Shown: one piece after another, positions 1 through 10,799 of the stretch
How the letters are laid out: every line of letters begins with the position of its first letter
How positions within the stretch are numbered: the stretch's first letter is position 1
Assembly (NCBI RefSeq): GCF_963576615.1
Contig: NC_088709.1
Span: 14,893,264-14,957,263 of the forward strand
Origin: Watersipora subatra
Lineage: Eukaryota; Bryozoa; Gymnolaemata; Cheilostomatida; Watersiporidae
DNA length: 64,000 nucleotides
Direction: 5' to 3'
Program-made: the position numbers and the translations under genes
Notes under the pieces: model-generated
The model's database searches: none
What the model saw: the letters and a program-made list of their open reading frames with translations, nothing else
What the model was told of the DNA's origin: nothing

Positions 1-69
1 TAAAAATAAACTGTATTCAATTTTTATCATTTTAAAGTTACCTAATTGCCTTTCCTGTTTTTACTGAAG

Positions 70-1597
70 AATTACTGGCGATGGTGGAAATCGAATTCGA
101 GATTCCTGTTCTCCTGCCTACTCTTGTGGAAGTCACGGTGGAATCTGGACAGATGCCGATATGCCGACTGATGTAGGAGAGACTCTTCAGGTAGAGCTCT
201 ATGGCTCCTGGTCAGGTGACTGCTCCTGGTAAGAACTTACTCGTATTCAATAATAGGCCATACATTTACTAGTTAGTCATTCTATTTAGCCATTATTAAG
301 TAAACTGACCCGTAAATAACAGTCAACCGGTAAAACGAGGGAGTCGCTGATGTTTTTGAACCAATCATATAAAAAAATGAGTATATCTGCATAAAAGCCT
401 TAATGTTACATGTGTTACAGCTTTTATCAATTCACTTTAACTTGCTGACATTTTAGTGATTGCACATTTTCTGTTTATTAGCACTCGTATGTTGGCAGTC
501 AGTGCCATGAGATATAATGCACTGCAGGCGTAATAACTATGTGCACAATTATTCTTAAATGTGGAAAGGTGGTTGATTGATGCAGATGCTTGGCTGTAAA
601 TCTAAATAACTGGATTCGATACCCGTGCAGTGCAACTTTTTTTCTAACCCTCAGTGCATCCCTGTCTTCGGACAGACAGACGAACGAACAGACACGGCTC
701 TTATTATAGTAAAGATTGCTGTCAAACTATTGCTTATTGCATATGTTATGGATTGTCTACAAGTAGTCCAAAAACCATTAATTTTTTTGTCATCAACACT
801 AATAATTTTGAGCAGAGCAAAAAAAACAAATTTTTCGTTAAAAGTATGTCATGTCTACTTCTGTTGTTTGCTTGGAAAAACTAGACTAAGAGAATGGGCT
901 AAAGTAAATTATCTTTGAGCTGGTGTCATCAATCAACCAGACCGACCAGAATAAACAATAGTCCAACCACCAAAATTTTAAAGAACAAAGGGTCAAGTTT
1001 AGTTAATTATGGAACAACTGACATAACCACTCAACCTAACTCAAAAATAGTTGAGGCAAACCTAACACTGGCTACAATCATTATTTCAAAAGTATTTGAT
1101 CCAAATTGGTCATTTTATTTGGCTGGTCTCTAAGGATAGTTTAGACAATTATAGTTATATTAGACTAATGAATGATTATATTTGGAAACACTCAGTATAA
1201 ACATTTTTGCACTTTATGTTACTAGACAGTTTTTATGCAGGTATGCTTAGCAAATAAAATTATTTCAAACTCAATACAAATTTACCTCTAACTTCAAATT
1301 TAAATAAGTTTAATTCGGATTTAGGCAAATTCAAAATTGTTTAAAAAAAATTTATATTCAAACATGCTGTAGCTGACTGGTCATAAGGGTGTCTATCACA
1401 TGAGTTGAAGTTTTATTTAAACCAATGTACAAAGACTAATCATGCAGTTAGACTGAGGTTCTTTGCGTTGCACCTACAGGTACCCATTTGAGGCTGCGTA
1501 TCCCTTGACAGTCCAGCGGTGCACTAGCGCAGGGGACTTTGTCTACAAGATTGATGGTCTGGCCGGTTGCAATCACAGCGTCTGTGGAATGTTCTAG
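70..1597 (+). CDS. Secreted D8C-domain protein, copy A (last two exons only)
   Basis: Two exons are visible, 70-228 and 1480-1597, with AG acceptors and a GT donor after 228. They correspond exactly in length and phase (159 and 118 bp) to exons 5 and 6 of the complete gene at 18156-22885. The encoded segment is the C-terminal two thirds of a D8C domain: ITGDGGNRIRDSC, YSCGS, a GDCSW block, RCTSAGDFVYKI, and a final CNHSVCGMF before TAG. Only two residues differ from the downstream copy (Thr to Ser after IRD; Gln to His after CGS), and the frame is open, so this looks like a functional paralogue under constraint. The exons for signal peptide, pro-region and first D8C cysteines are outside the window. 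Secretion is inferred from the paralogue. Confidence 0.82.
558..740 (+). repeat. tRNA-derived SINE-like repeat
   Basis: A tRNA-like head with an A-box-like segment (near 'ggttgattgatg') and a B box in 'ggattcgatacc' is followed by a tail with 'gacagacacggctc' and 'ttattatagtaaag'. The duplicate at 21832-22000 keeps the same structure with more changes in the B box. It lies in the last intron of the D8C gene, so it predates the duplication. Confidence 0.55.
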
Positions 1598-2435
1598 ACC
1601 ATCAGTTCCGACATCATAGGCTCCGTGTACTCCTGCTTACCACGAACTTAACTCTCTTTTGGCTGACCGCTTCAAGTTCTAGTCATATGTATGTTATACA
1701 TGAATGCTTTGTTGTTTTGTTTGCATTGATTACTGTCAAATTTATTTTTGTGTACCGCTACAATCTAAAATATAGTTGACATGCATTACTTGTTCAGTCT
1801 AGTGTTAGTAGTAAGGTTAGTGCAGCAATTTGAGAGTAATATTATTGCAGGAAGAAACTGATTGGAGGAATCATAATTACCTATAAGAGTGCAACTAACA
1901 TCAGAGCAACAGGTCTGCTTTCTATTTGAAAAATATTTATATACACTCTATGAGTAGTTGTTTATTGTTCTATTCACTAACAACAACTGAACTACAATTC
2001 ACAGAACTGATAACAGCAATGAACATTGTGAATAGCAAAACAGCAAACCCAAGCTTACAACTAGCATGAGACACACTTGTAGTCTGATCGCTTAGTTTGT
2101 GCAGCAGTTGTGAATCACTGTGTAAGTGTACTACAAACAATGTCAAATTATAAAATACAAGTATAAATATATAATAATATATGTAGGCTATATAACAATA
2201 ATGTGTCTAAATATTCATCATTTAGTAGAACAAACAGGTTTCTTGCTATGAGCTAGGTCTATGGTGCGGCTGACGGATATATATATCAGTAGATAGATAT
2301 AAAAATATGCCGAAAGTCAGTTTCCTGTTTGTCATTCAAGTTAGTTATGAGTTGAGTCAGTTCTTCTCTTTTACAAGTTCAGGTACAGAGGCTTCGCATT
2401 GTGATAGCTCCTTCACACTTCAGTGTTCTGAAGCG

Positions 2436-3850
2436 AGTTGCGAGTAGAAAACTCCATATAACATTGAAGTTCGGAGGCTATGTACGTTGAAGCACTGAGT
2501 CTTTGGGTGTTTAGGGTTTCATTATACAGGGGAATTTAATTAAACAAGTGTGTGTGGTAAACTCTGTCACACGTGTATATCTATATAAATCTCAGTGTGC
2601 CCTTTTGCAATTTTGTTAAAACTTACCTGCAAAGCTAGATATTTACTAAAATCTTTACTAAAACAATACCTGCCGTTCAGGCCAGCTTAACAATTGTTAT
2701 GCCGTAACGGCCAACAGTGCTAGTTATTAACCCCAAACAAGCGCTTTAAGAGTGAGTATCTTAACCAATGTAATGACTATTTGCCCAATGAATCTATTCT
2801 GTGTGGTTTAATGGTTAAGTTTGCATCTAGATCTGGAGGTTCTGAGATCAAATCCTGTGTTGTGCAGGTTTTCCGTTTCTAGATTTTAATTGCTATAACC
2901 GGGCACAGGGTTCAACAAAGAGAGACAAACACTGAGATTTATATAAATAGATAATTCATTGTACGATGAAGAGCAAATATTATTCAACATAACATTCCTA
3001 TGGTATACATTGTAGTTCCAGTGTCAGAGGCATTGTTAGGTGCCTGTGGAGCTATCACAAGTCATTATTTAATTAGGTCAAGTATCAAAGTTTTCAACCA
3101 GTTGTGATAACTGTTTGAACTGTGATAACTGTTTGTGATAACTGTGATAACTAATTTGTTCTGCAGATTTTTTATAAGCATATAATTAGTTTTCTCAGTT
3201 TCTCAGTTGTGATAACTGCCTTTGGACTTGTAGCCTTGCCTCAAGGAACTATCAATTTTATTGTCATTTATATGTTTCTCTGACTTTGCATCGTACCATC
3301 CATATCCAGTCACAAGGTAATGTGATAATACTTCATACCCAACCCAAACAATACCTTAGCATACTACACTCTGCCTGGAGAGGGACCTTCAGTTTGCCGC
3401 AATGAGCTGACTGGATGTTACATAGCCTTGCTCATTGTACTAATGAACCTGTCTGTAGTGTTTTTAATTGTACTCTAGAGTAATAGCAAATTGGGAATGA
3501 GTTATCTAGATGTAGAAGTGCTTCGTTTAATATTTAAATACAGTTTATACTGAGTGATATCATCTATTCAGCTAATCCGAGTCAGTTAACAACTCTGCTA
3601 TCATACAATAACTTAGTAATACACCAAGTTTATGTGATGTAAAAGAAACAGAGTAGCCTACACATAAATTACTATTGGAAGCCCTCAGCCTAACCTAATC
3701 TCGTCTTTTTTTTCTTTTCTATGTAGAGGTCACCAATGCAAACAGTGTATTTTACACAAAATATATAATAAAAAAAATGGTCCTTCTGTGATTTGAACCA
3801 CTGACCTATTGATTAAATGACCGCGTATTAACCACTGAGCCCCTGCTGCT
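2436..3850. other. 1.4-kb stretch present only in duplication copy A
   Basis: Copy A and copy B agree up to about 2435 and again from about 3850 ('cttacctaacctcatc' versus 'cttacctaatctcatc'). The intervening sequence is unique to A. It contains a plus-strand tRNA-SINE, a run of 'gtgataactgttt' repeats near 3105-3215 and a minus-strand tRNA-SINE at its right edge. I see no coding exon. It may be an insertion in A or a deletion in B. Confidence 0.6.
2795..2965 (+). repeat. tRNA-derived SINE
   Basis: An A-box-like 'tggtttaatggttaag' and a B-box-like 'ctgagatcaaatcctg' are spaced as in a tRNA. The tail ends 'caaacactgagatttata', and the same tail style recurs in the SINEs at 28775, 28945 and 47325. 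Confidence 0.6.
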
Positions 3851-3860
3851 TTCTTACCTA
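3775..3860 (-). repeat. tRNA-derived SINE head, minus strand
   Basis: Read on the minus strand, 'ggggctcagtggttaat' (A box) is followed by 'agtggttcaaatcac' (B box) at tRNA spacing. It sits at the right edge of the copy-A-specific insertion. Confidence 0.55.
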
Positions 3861-4824
3861 ACCTCATCCCCTCCAGTATATTGTAACTACTTAAGTAATG
3901 CCATGGAGAGTCTATCAATATTTACATATCTGGTGTCCTATTATTGATGCTTGACAATCTGTATTAGAGCCAGCAGCTGACATCATCACAACTTACCTCC
4001 TGTTTCTTGAAATGTTTTACTGATGTCACCTTAAGTGTCTTTATTCTCAATGACCATAATTACTGCAGTTCTATCAGAAAACCAAATAAACAAGCTTTCG
4101 TTGAATCAAGTACTCACTAAATATATATATGATGAATATAAAATTATTAGTTTTGTAATCTTGTTTTGATTAATTTGAGAAAATTGTAACAAAATAGTTA
4201 TATGTTTGCTTACCGAAAGTAATTCATGTCACAGCTAGAGTTATGGCTAAAACTGAAGGCCTGTTGAACTTCATCATAAATATTTACGCTGATGGATTGT
4301 GTCATTTATACAAATAGCTGTCAAAGAATAACTTATATGGCTCTATTTAGACAGCTATCGAAGGCAAAGTTTATACGGTTAAAAATTAAACATGATTGGG
4401 ATCTATCAGGTGTGTAAGTGTTTTGTAACCTGCTAGATTAACTCTAAATAACTGACAACAAGAACTGTTGAGAAACTTAAAACTTCCGCTTTTGAAACTT
4501 AACTTATAAATTTCAATCTAGAAGGAGCCTTCTAATACTTTAGAAGTTTTGAGTTATCTTATCTTATCTTAGTCAATCAATCTTAGTTAATGCAAATGTA
4601 GCTAATGGGCATTATTGAACACAAATGCCTTGTAACTCCATTGCGCTATGATTGAACATACTTGTTTTTTTAATTTTCTCCGCCAGTTCAATTTTAAAAT
4701 AAAATACTATTCTAAAATGACAACTTCCTGAGTTGGTAACTGCACATCATATAATTGGACTACTGTAAAGGATCTGCCATGAAGCTTTTACCATTCCACA
4801 ATAAACCAACCGCTTATTGTGGAA

Positions 4825-5394
4825 GCAACCACAACAACTGCATATAACAAAGCTCTTTGTGCTCTGCTGGCTAACGATTGTCTCGCCTCGGATACACTAT
4901 TTGGAAAAGCTTTGGGTCTTCCTATAGCTCTTGGGATTGGATGGCCATCTTCTGCCACATTGGCAGCTAGTCCGGTATCTGTGCTGATGGCTCAGTGGCT
5001 GACCGATTTGTTCTTTACCAATTGACAGCTAGCCGGTTGTACTTCCGACCTGCCTGGAATCTTTTCTTGGTTTGGCCTCTCCTTTTTTTGTTCAGTAGGG
5101 CTATTGCCTGAGCGCTTTTTGGCCCGACTGGGCTGTTCTTTTATCAACCGGCTGGCTGTGTAAGACATACTCGGCTCTGGGTTCCACCGCCCACATTTAT
5201 AACAATGATAGTAGAAAGCTGTAAAGCTGTCTACTAATATTGTATATATATACAATATTATATATATTTACAATATTATATATATACGATATTATATATA
5301 CATAATTATATATATACAAATATATATTTATATATAAAAGTTATACTTATACACATTAGTAAAAAGATTGCTCATTGTTTTGAGTAAAAACAGG
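4825..5394. other. Unassigned region with an ORF relic and AT-rich tract
   Basis: 4825-5220 is less AT-rich than its surroundings. On the minus strand it reads through about 140 codons with a single stop, including a CYKCG pair and a basic, Pro/Glu-rich stretch, which could be a decayed retroelement ORF. I do not recognise it. 5235-5340 is simple TATA sequence. Confidence 0.3.
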
Positions 5395-5626
5395 TGTTAT
5401 ATTGCTGGGGGAGCAATAAAGCACTCGCCGTGAACTCAAGATCACAAGAGGCCATCAGCTTAGTCTCTAGTCACTATATAGCGATGGGGGGTCACGTGTC
5501 TCCTAGACGTCTAAGCCGTAGCCTAATAGCCGTCTAAGCCGTAGCTTCCAGTAGCTATAACTTCTAGTAGTCTATTTAGCCCGTGGTTCTTTATTCCTGA
5601 ACGTGTTACAGTATGAATATATAACA
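5395..5626 (-). repeat. Probable 3' LTR of the Gypsy element
   Basis: The 232-bp segment is bounded by the perfect inverted ends TGTTATAT and ATATAACA. On the minus strand it is preceded by a polypurine tract (gaaaaaaaaggg, 5629-5640). It contains an AATAAA (minus strand, 5591-5596), a TATA-like 'ctatatag', and a doubled 'gccgtctaagccgtag' motif at 5507-5545. There is no second LTR to compare with, so the boundary rests on the terminal repeats and the tract. Confidence 0.55.
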
Positions 5627-5940
5627 TGCCCTTTTTTTTCAAGACTACACCGCTTAATGTAAGATCCAAATACAAACTCTAATTCCATTACACTCAAATT
5701 TACCCAAGTGCAACCACTATTAGCAGAACAAATAATTTCTCAAGAGGCGCGTTAAATTCAATGGAGCAGGGCTATCAAGCCAAGCAGGTTAGATAATCAC
5801 AAAAGGTTCAAATCATAGTTACCGTTTCGAAGATGAGATAAATATCTCTCTACTCACCCAATATTCTGTTTACTTACTCGTCTTTCCTTCAGTCATCAGT
5901 TATCACAAATTTAACAGTTTTAATCGCACTCCAATCCATC

Positions 5941-7026
5941 TCAATCTACCTCATCTCCATTTAGCAAATCACCTTCCTCCATACTGGCAGTATCCCCATA
6001 CCAACCGGCCTTCTCATGTTCCTCCTCCATTGCCACCAGGTTATCTGAAATTTTTGGCTCAGAACCAGCAAGCTGGTCATCATTGCCACTCTGAACTTTT
6101 AGCTCAGAACCAGCAAGCTGGTCGTCATTGCCACTCTTTCCGGAGTTTCCAGGTTGGACCTCCTCTTTGGGTTCCTCAACCTTACTCTCCTCACAACTAG
6201 CATCTCTGCTAGGGACTACTCTCACAACGGAGGTTTCAGGTTGGATCTCCTCTTTGGATTCCTCAACCTTACTCTCCTTTCTAGTAGTCGTTACGGAACT
6301 CGCGCTCCTTGCACCCCTCCTCTGAGCCCTCTTTTGCTTTACAGCAGCCAAGTGCAACAAAGCCTCTCTATACTCCTTCTCACTCTCAATCTCCTCCTCC
6401 AACTCTCTCTCGTCCTTCTCTATAGCAGACAATGCGCACTTGTACTGCTCCTCTACTTGTCTCCACCTATGCAAGAGCATAGCTTTCCTCTGCTCGAAGG
6501 CAGCCTCGGTCGAAACAGACTCTGACTCCATCTCTTCTTCAAAACTATCCATCTTAGCAACAAAGGGTAAACTCGAACTAGGCTTCTTCAACTTAGAATC
6601 CGGTCCCCTATTATTACTCTCCTCTACCCTACGCTTAATACACGCTGCAATATCTCTATAGGAAGACCCACCAAGAGTACATCCTTCAAGTCCATGGTCT
6701 AACTTTCCACAAAATCTACACAATGTCTTCTTGCAATCTACCGCAAAATGTCCTTGACCTTTACAATTATAACAAATAAATCCAGGACACTGAGCAGCAT
6801 AGTGGTCTCTAAAGCTTTTGCAGACAACACACTTAATGTTACCTGGCTTACCGTACACTTCTTTTTTACCTTCGCTCTCGTTCTTACCCGACTCACTCCC
6901 CTTCTGCTTACTAAACACTGTGTTACTTTCTGAATCCTTCGTCACCTTCACACCTCCACCCCTGCCTCTACCTGCACCGCCGCTCTCGGCACCACCACCT
7001 CCTGGCGAATCGCCAGCACTCTTCAT
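5941..7026 (-). CDS. Zinc-knuckle (gag/nucleocapsid-like) ORF downstream of pol
   Basis: This is an uninterrupted 361-codon ORF starting MKSAGDSPGGGG. Residues 1-30 are Gly/Arg-rich with an RGRGGG box. Three zinc knuckles follow: residues 66-80 (Cx2Cx5Hx4C, slightly off canonical), 85-98 (CYNCKGQGHFAVDC, canonical Cx2Cx4Hx4C) and 103-116 (CRFCGKLDHGLEGC, canonical). Residues about 170-235 form a charged, probable coiled coil, and the C-terminal third is acidic with duplicated SKVEE/KEE and NDDQLAGSE units. Zinc knuckles of this type bind nucleic acid in Gag proteins. The ORF begins only 53 bp after the pol stop and lies between pol and the 3' LTR, where Gypsy elements normally have nothing or an env gene. 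Unlike pol it has no frameshift. It may be a displaced gag or a novel third ORF. Confidence 0.75.
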   Translation of the reverse strand: MKSAGDSPGGGGAESGGAGRGRGGGVKVTKDSESNTVFSKQKGSESGKNESEGKKEVYGKPGNIKCVVCKSFRDHYAAQCPGFICYNCKGQGHFAVDCKKTLCRFCGKLDHGLEGCTLGGSSYRDIAACIKRRVEESNNRGPDSKLKKPSSSLPFVAKMDSFEEEMESESVSTEAAFEQRKAMLLHRWRQVEEQYKCALSAIEKDERELEEEIESEKEYREALLHLAAVKQKRAQRRGARSASSVTTTRKESKVEESKEEIQPETSVVRVVPSRDASCEESKVEEPKEEVQPGNSGKSGNDDQLAGSELKVQSGNDDQLAGSEPKISDNLVAMEEEHEKAGWYGDTASMEEGDLLNGDEVD

Positions 7027-7079
7027 AAGTGATAGAGAAGTAAGATTGGTCTGATATCAATCTGAAACTATAAACAAGG

Positions 7080-9548
7080 TCATTTATAATATTCCATACC
7101 ATATTTCTTAGGTGGTTTACTAACTCGACCTGAACTAGTGACAACAGGTTCTCTACTAAGAGGCACAAATTTACTAGAATTTCTCTCAACAACAGAAGTT
7201 TCCCCCGCGTGTCCACTGGTGCCAGGAGTTTCCTCCACGTGCTCAGCTACACCAGGAGTTTTCTCTCTTTGCTCAAGAATCCCTAAATCAGGGATCATGT
7301 TCTCTTGACTTTCAGATAAACCATTAGCATTTTCTACTACTTCAGAGTTGCCCTCTTTTGAGGAGTAGCTACCGAAGGGAAGACAATTATCCTCAGAAGA
7401 GTCAGATAATGTGTTCTCGTCATCTGAGTTCAACAAAAACAAATGTTTTCTATTTCTGCGTATTTCACTCATGCCTACATTGACCCAGTAACTTTCAGGG
7501 GATTTATCCTTTCTCAAAACTATACCTCTTAAACCTACATCAGTAGGAGCTTTTACATAAACCATTTGACCAGGTTTTAACTGGTCTAGCTTTGAAAATC
7601 TATACTTTTTATCCCACCGTTTCTTAATTTTCTTTTTACGTCTAATTTCTTTTTTTTCAAACAGTTCATAGTCTACATCACTTTCATATGGGAAGCCCAA
7701 GTTTGATCTAATAGCTCGACCAAAAATCAGATCATTTGGCGTATATCCTGAAGCCAAAGGTGTAGTCCTATACGCAGACAAAGCCACATCTTTATCTCGA
7801 CTTTTCTCCCATAATCCTTTAACAATTTTTACGGCGCTTTCTGCTAAACCATTAGAACAAGGATACCGGGGGCTACTAGTAGTTAGCATGAAACCCATTT
7901 TCTCTCCAAAGTTTCTAAATTCTTTACTAATATACTATATTCTAATAAGTTCCATTATCAGACCTGATAACGTTGGGTATACCAAATCGAGAAAACAGAT
8001 GCTCGAGTACTCGAATTATCTCTCTTGCAGTTTGAGATTCTATATGCAGACATTCTATCCACTTCGAATAATAGTTTATAGCTATCAGATAATATTCGTT
8101 ATCGAACACAAGTATATCCGAACCTATCACCTCCCATGGTTTAGAAGGCATTTCTGCTTCATACATGGGCTGGTGTTTAACTTGACCATGCATAATGCAA
8201 ACATTACATCTACTTATATAATCTGCAATCTCCTTACTATAACCAGGCCACCAAAAATGACGCTGAGCTCGTCTGCGACATTTCGTTATGCCTTGATGAC
8301 CCTCATGACAAATTTCCAAATACTGCGGTCTTAATGACTTAGGAATATACAACCTTGAGTCATATAACAATATATTATTATAAATACTTAATCTCTCTCT
8401 AGATCCAAATAAACCTATCAGTTCTTTACTAGAACCATTCAATTCAGATGGCCAACCAGAATATAAATACTCTATACACTTGAGAGCATCTGAATCTTTA
8501 CTAACCTCTTCTCTTAGTTTCTCTTCTTTAACGTCCCCATATGCAGAAGAGGAAACTATCGAGTTAACATAAGCTTCTACCTTATTACAAACAGCTTTAC
8601 TTACCTCATCACAAACAGCACCACTGTTCGGACGGCTAAGCAAATCAGCAATGAACATATATTTTCCAGGAGTGTGAAAAATTTCATAATCATATCTCAT
8701 TAGTCTTAACTTAAAACGTTGTACTCTTACAGGTAGTTTAGACAAATCCTTTTCACCTAAAATCGCAATTAAAGGCTTATGGTCGGTCTCTATTTCAAAT
8801 TTGCTACCAACTAAATAGTAATCAAACTTCTCACATGCCCATGTCGTAGCTAAAGCTTCCTTTTCGACCATGGCATATCTACCTTCAGTTTCAGTCATTT
8901 TCCTAGAAGCGTATTCTACAGGTTGCCACGCACCTTCCTCGTTATACTGCAGCAAAACTGCACCTAGTGCATTTTTACTAGCATCAGCGGAAACTCTATG
9001 TTTAGCATTTATCTCGAAAGTACATAATACTGGACTATTAGAAATTTCTTTCTTAACAGTTTCAAAAGCTTCTTGTTGGTCAGGACCCCAATACCATTCC
9101 GATTTACTACCCATTACTCCATAAATTGCAGTACATAAACCAGCTAACCTTTTATTAAACTTCATCAAATAATTAACCATTCCAGTAAATCTCCTGGCCT
9201 CCTTTTTGCTCCTCGGAGCCTTCATTTCAACTATAACTTTTATTTTACCTGGGTCTGGTTTAATACCAGCACTGCTAACCAAATGTCCTAAAAACTTCAC
9301 CTCGGTACATCCAAATTCACATTTTTTTTCCTCAAAGTCATTCCAGACTTCTCAATTCTATTTAAAACTTTATGTAAACGTTGCCAATGTTCAATTACAG
9401 TTTTACCGTAAACTAAAATGTCGTCCATCAAACATACAATTCTGTCCAAGCCTTTCAATATCTTTTCCATTTCTCGCTGAAAAAAATTCAGGGGCTGAAG
9501 ATATCCAAGGCTAGATTCTCCAAGAGAAAACTTGGAGAATCTAGTCAA
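7080..9548 (-). pseudogene. pol: Gypsy pol: RT (partial), RNase H and integrase, frameshifted
   Basis: Three reading blocks follow each other. 9548-9297 is the RT palm with MDDILVYG (the catalytic Asp pair). 9300-7942 carries the RT thumb (FLGHLVS), RNase H (VSADASKNALGAVL, a downstream EKEALA, TDHKPL, ADLLSRP), the HHCC zinc-binding region of integrase (H-x3-H ... CNVC) and two catalytic Asp (GSDILVF, RSDNGTY). 7898-7080 supplies the third catalytic residue (GLAESAVKIVKG) and the C-terminal end. Breaks: a T run that is one base too long near 9481 shifts the SSAPEFFQ motif out of frame; the RT and thumb blocks lie in different frames near 9300; stops and a shift occur near 7900-7940. The RT N-terminal half and protease are missing. 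Confidence 0.88.
9511..9544. repeat. Perfect fold-back hairpin at the Gypsy truncation point
   Basis: The arm ctagattctccaag is followed by a 6-nt loop and its exact complement (14-bp arms). It lies exactly where similarity to the reverse transcriptase ends. Confidence 0.8.
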
Positions 9549-9904
9549 ACCTTTTCCTCTTTGTTATTCATTTCACCTTGAACTGATTAGGCAACATGAA
9601 CTGTAACAAATTAACTTATTTATATTATTTATGAGGCTGAAAGGTTATCATTAACTGCATACTGCAAATGTTTGTCACTCTCTGCACATATTATAGAATC
9701 AAAACTGTAAACAAACGAGGAAAGATAACTTGAAACTGGAAGCTGGATAACTTAAACTCTACTTGAGTGTTGCTAAATGGTCTTTAGTTGTGACTCCTAT
9801 TATTGAATAATAAGCTGCAATGCAATAATAAGGATTGCAGCTGGGAGTCTGGCTGGTGTCAACATTCTGAGTTGATGCAAGTTCACCCTGGAATGTAACA
9901 GACA

Positions 9905-10085
9905 GTAACTAGGTAGCTACTAAGGGCTTATTAGACAACTGCTAGATAGTTACTAGACAGTTACTGGGTGATTACTAAAAAGTTACTGGGTGATTACTCG
10001 ACAGTTACTGGGTCACTACTAGACAGTTACTGGGTGATTACTAGACAGTTACTATACTATTACCAAGTAGTCACTAGATGATTAT
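9905..10085. repeat. Degenerate minisatellite, about 20-bp unit
   Basis: Repeated 'ttactgggtgattacta' and 'gacagttact' units occur in tandem with variable spacing. Flanking 9545-9900 and 10090-10450 show no exon, RNA gene or element I can name. Confidence 0.7.
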
Positions 10086-10454
10086 TAATCTACTAAAATT
10101 CATTATTGGTTTTCAACCTCCAGCTCAGAGATATGTCTGGCACATTCAGGCGTTTGTCAGTTGCTTTGCGTAAAAAAGTATTTCAGATTATAAGAAAAAC
10201 CTAGGGTAGAGCTCATCTTGTTGCTGTGTGAATGAGGAGAGGTTTTTTAAGATAATAACTCCTGCTCTTTCGTGATGGGGTCGTGATGGGGGTCGGCTAT
10301 AAAGTGGTAAAGCAAGCTAACGGCTTCTGCTCGTGCAACTTTTGTAAATGGCCAATTTCAAAGTTCTGCATCGCGTACTTTTATTAGACTAAAACCTTAA
10401 ACATCTGATCTTTACCATTATAAGGGCCCTGTCCGTCAGTCTATTTGTCCAAAA

Positions 10455-10560
10455 GCAATCAGGGAGAAGGAATGTCGATCACAAGAATCAAACCATGATA
10501 TTCAGATTCTCAGGCTAGCATCCTGCCATCTGCACTGCTCAACCACCTTTTGTCATCTAC
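10455..10560 (-). repeat. tRNA-derived SINE-like head, minus strand
   Basis: On the minus strand, 'tggttgagcagtgcagatgg' is followed by 'catggtttgattcttg', matching A- and B-box spacing. The B box is weak. Confidence 0.4.
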
Positions 10561-10799
10561 CAATAATTGAGCACATACATAGTACATACATAGTATGTAT
10601 GCATCAGAGGCGTGAGAGACAGATGACGATCTGCCACTTGTGGTGTCTCTTGTAACGGCAAACATACTAGTTATACTGGTAGAACTCTCATGTCATTTAT
10701 AGTTCTGGGTAGTCAGCTGTTGGGAAGTATACTGGAGGTTGTATCTATTGAAGTGAGTTTTGAATGACTATTGTTGCTTCAGATCTGTTTTTGATTATT

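Larger units (their letters stand above)
1..4820. repeat. Segmental duplication, copy A (partner 21262-25060)
   Basis: From the first base, the sequence matches 21262 onward through introns, two coding exons and several kb of 3' flank. The match ends near 4820, where both copies read 'ataaaccaacc'. Noncoding parts differ by scattered substitutions and small indels while the exons are almost identical. Copy A carries about 1.4 kb (2436-3850) that copy B lacks, and copy B carries a 185-bp MITE that copy A lacks. Copy A starts inside the intron that precedes the fifth exon of the gene, so the 5' half of this gene copy must lie before the window. Confidence 0.9.
5395..9544 (-). mobile_element. 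Gypsy-type LTR retrotransposon, 5'-truncated
   Basis: On the minus strand the order is reverse transcriptase, RNase H, integrase, a zinc-knuckle ORF, a polypurine tract and a likely 3' LTR. There is no protease, no upstream gag and no 5' LTR. The element stops inside the reverse transcriptase at about 9510, where a perfect short hairpin begins. The integrase C-terminal end (SGRVSKPPKKYG) is typical of Gypsy pol polyproteins. The pol frame is broken, so the copy is not autonomous. Confidence 0.85.

Noticed and set aside
2795..2870. Genuine tRNA gene
   Set aside because: A and B boxes are present, but the acceptor stem does not pair and a SINE tail follows. The same holds for the other tRNA-like heads in the window.
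4819..5025. Small plus-strand protein
   Set aside because: Low-complexity Ala/Leu-rich frame with no ATG start and no recognisable motif; the minus strand is at least as open.
6128..7054. Several plus-strand open frames opposite the Gypsy zinc-knuckle ORF
   Set aside because: They are antisense shadows; the minus strand has zinc knuckles and continuous context.
5395..9544. Endogenous retrovirus with env
   Set aside because: The ORF after pol has zinc knuckles and no signal peptide or transmembrane segment, so it is not an envelope gene.
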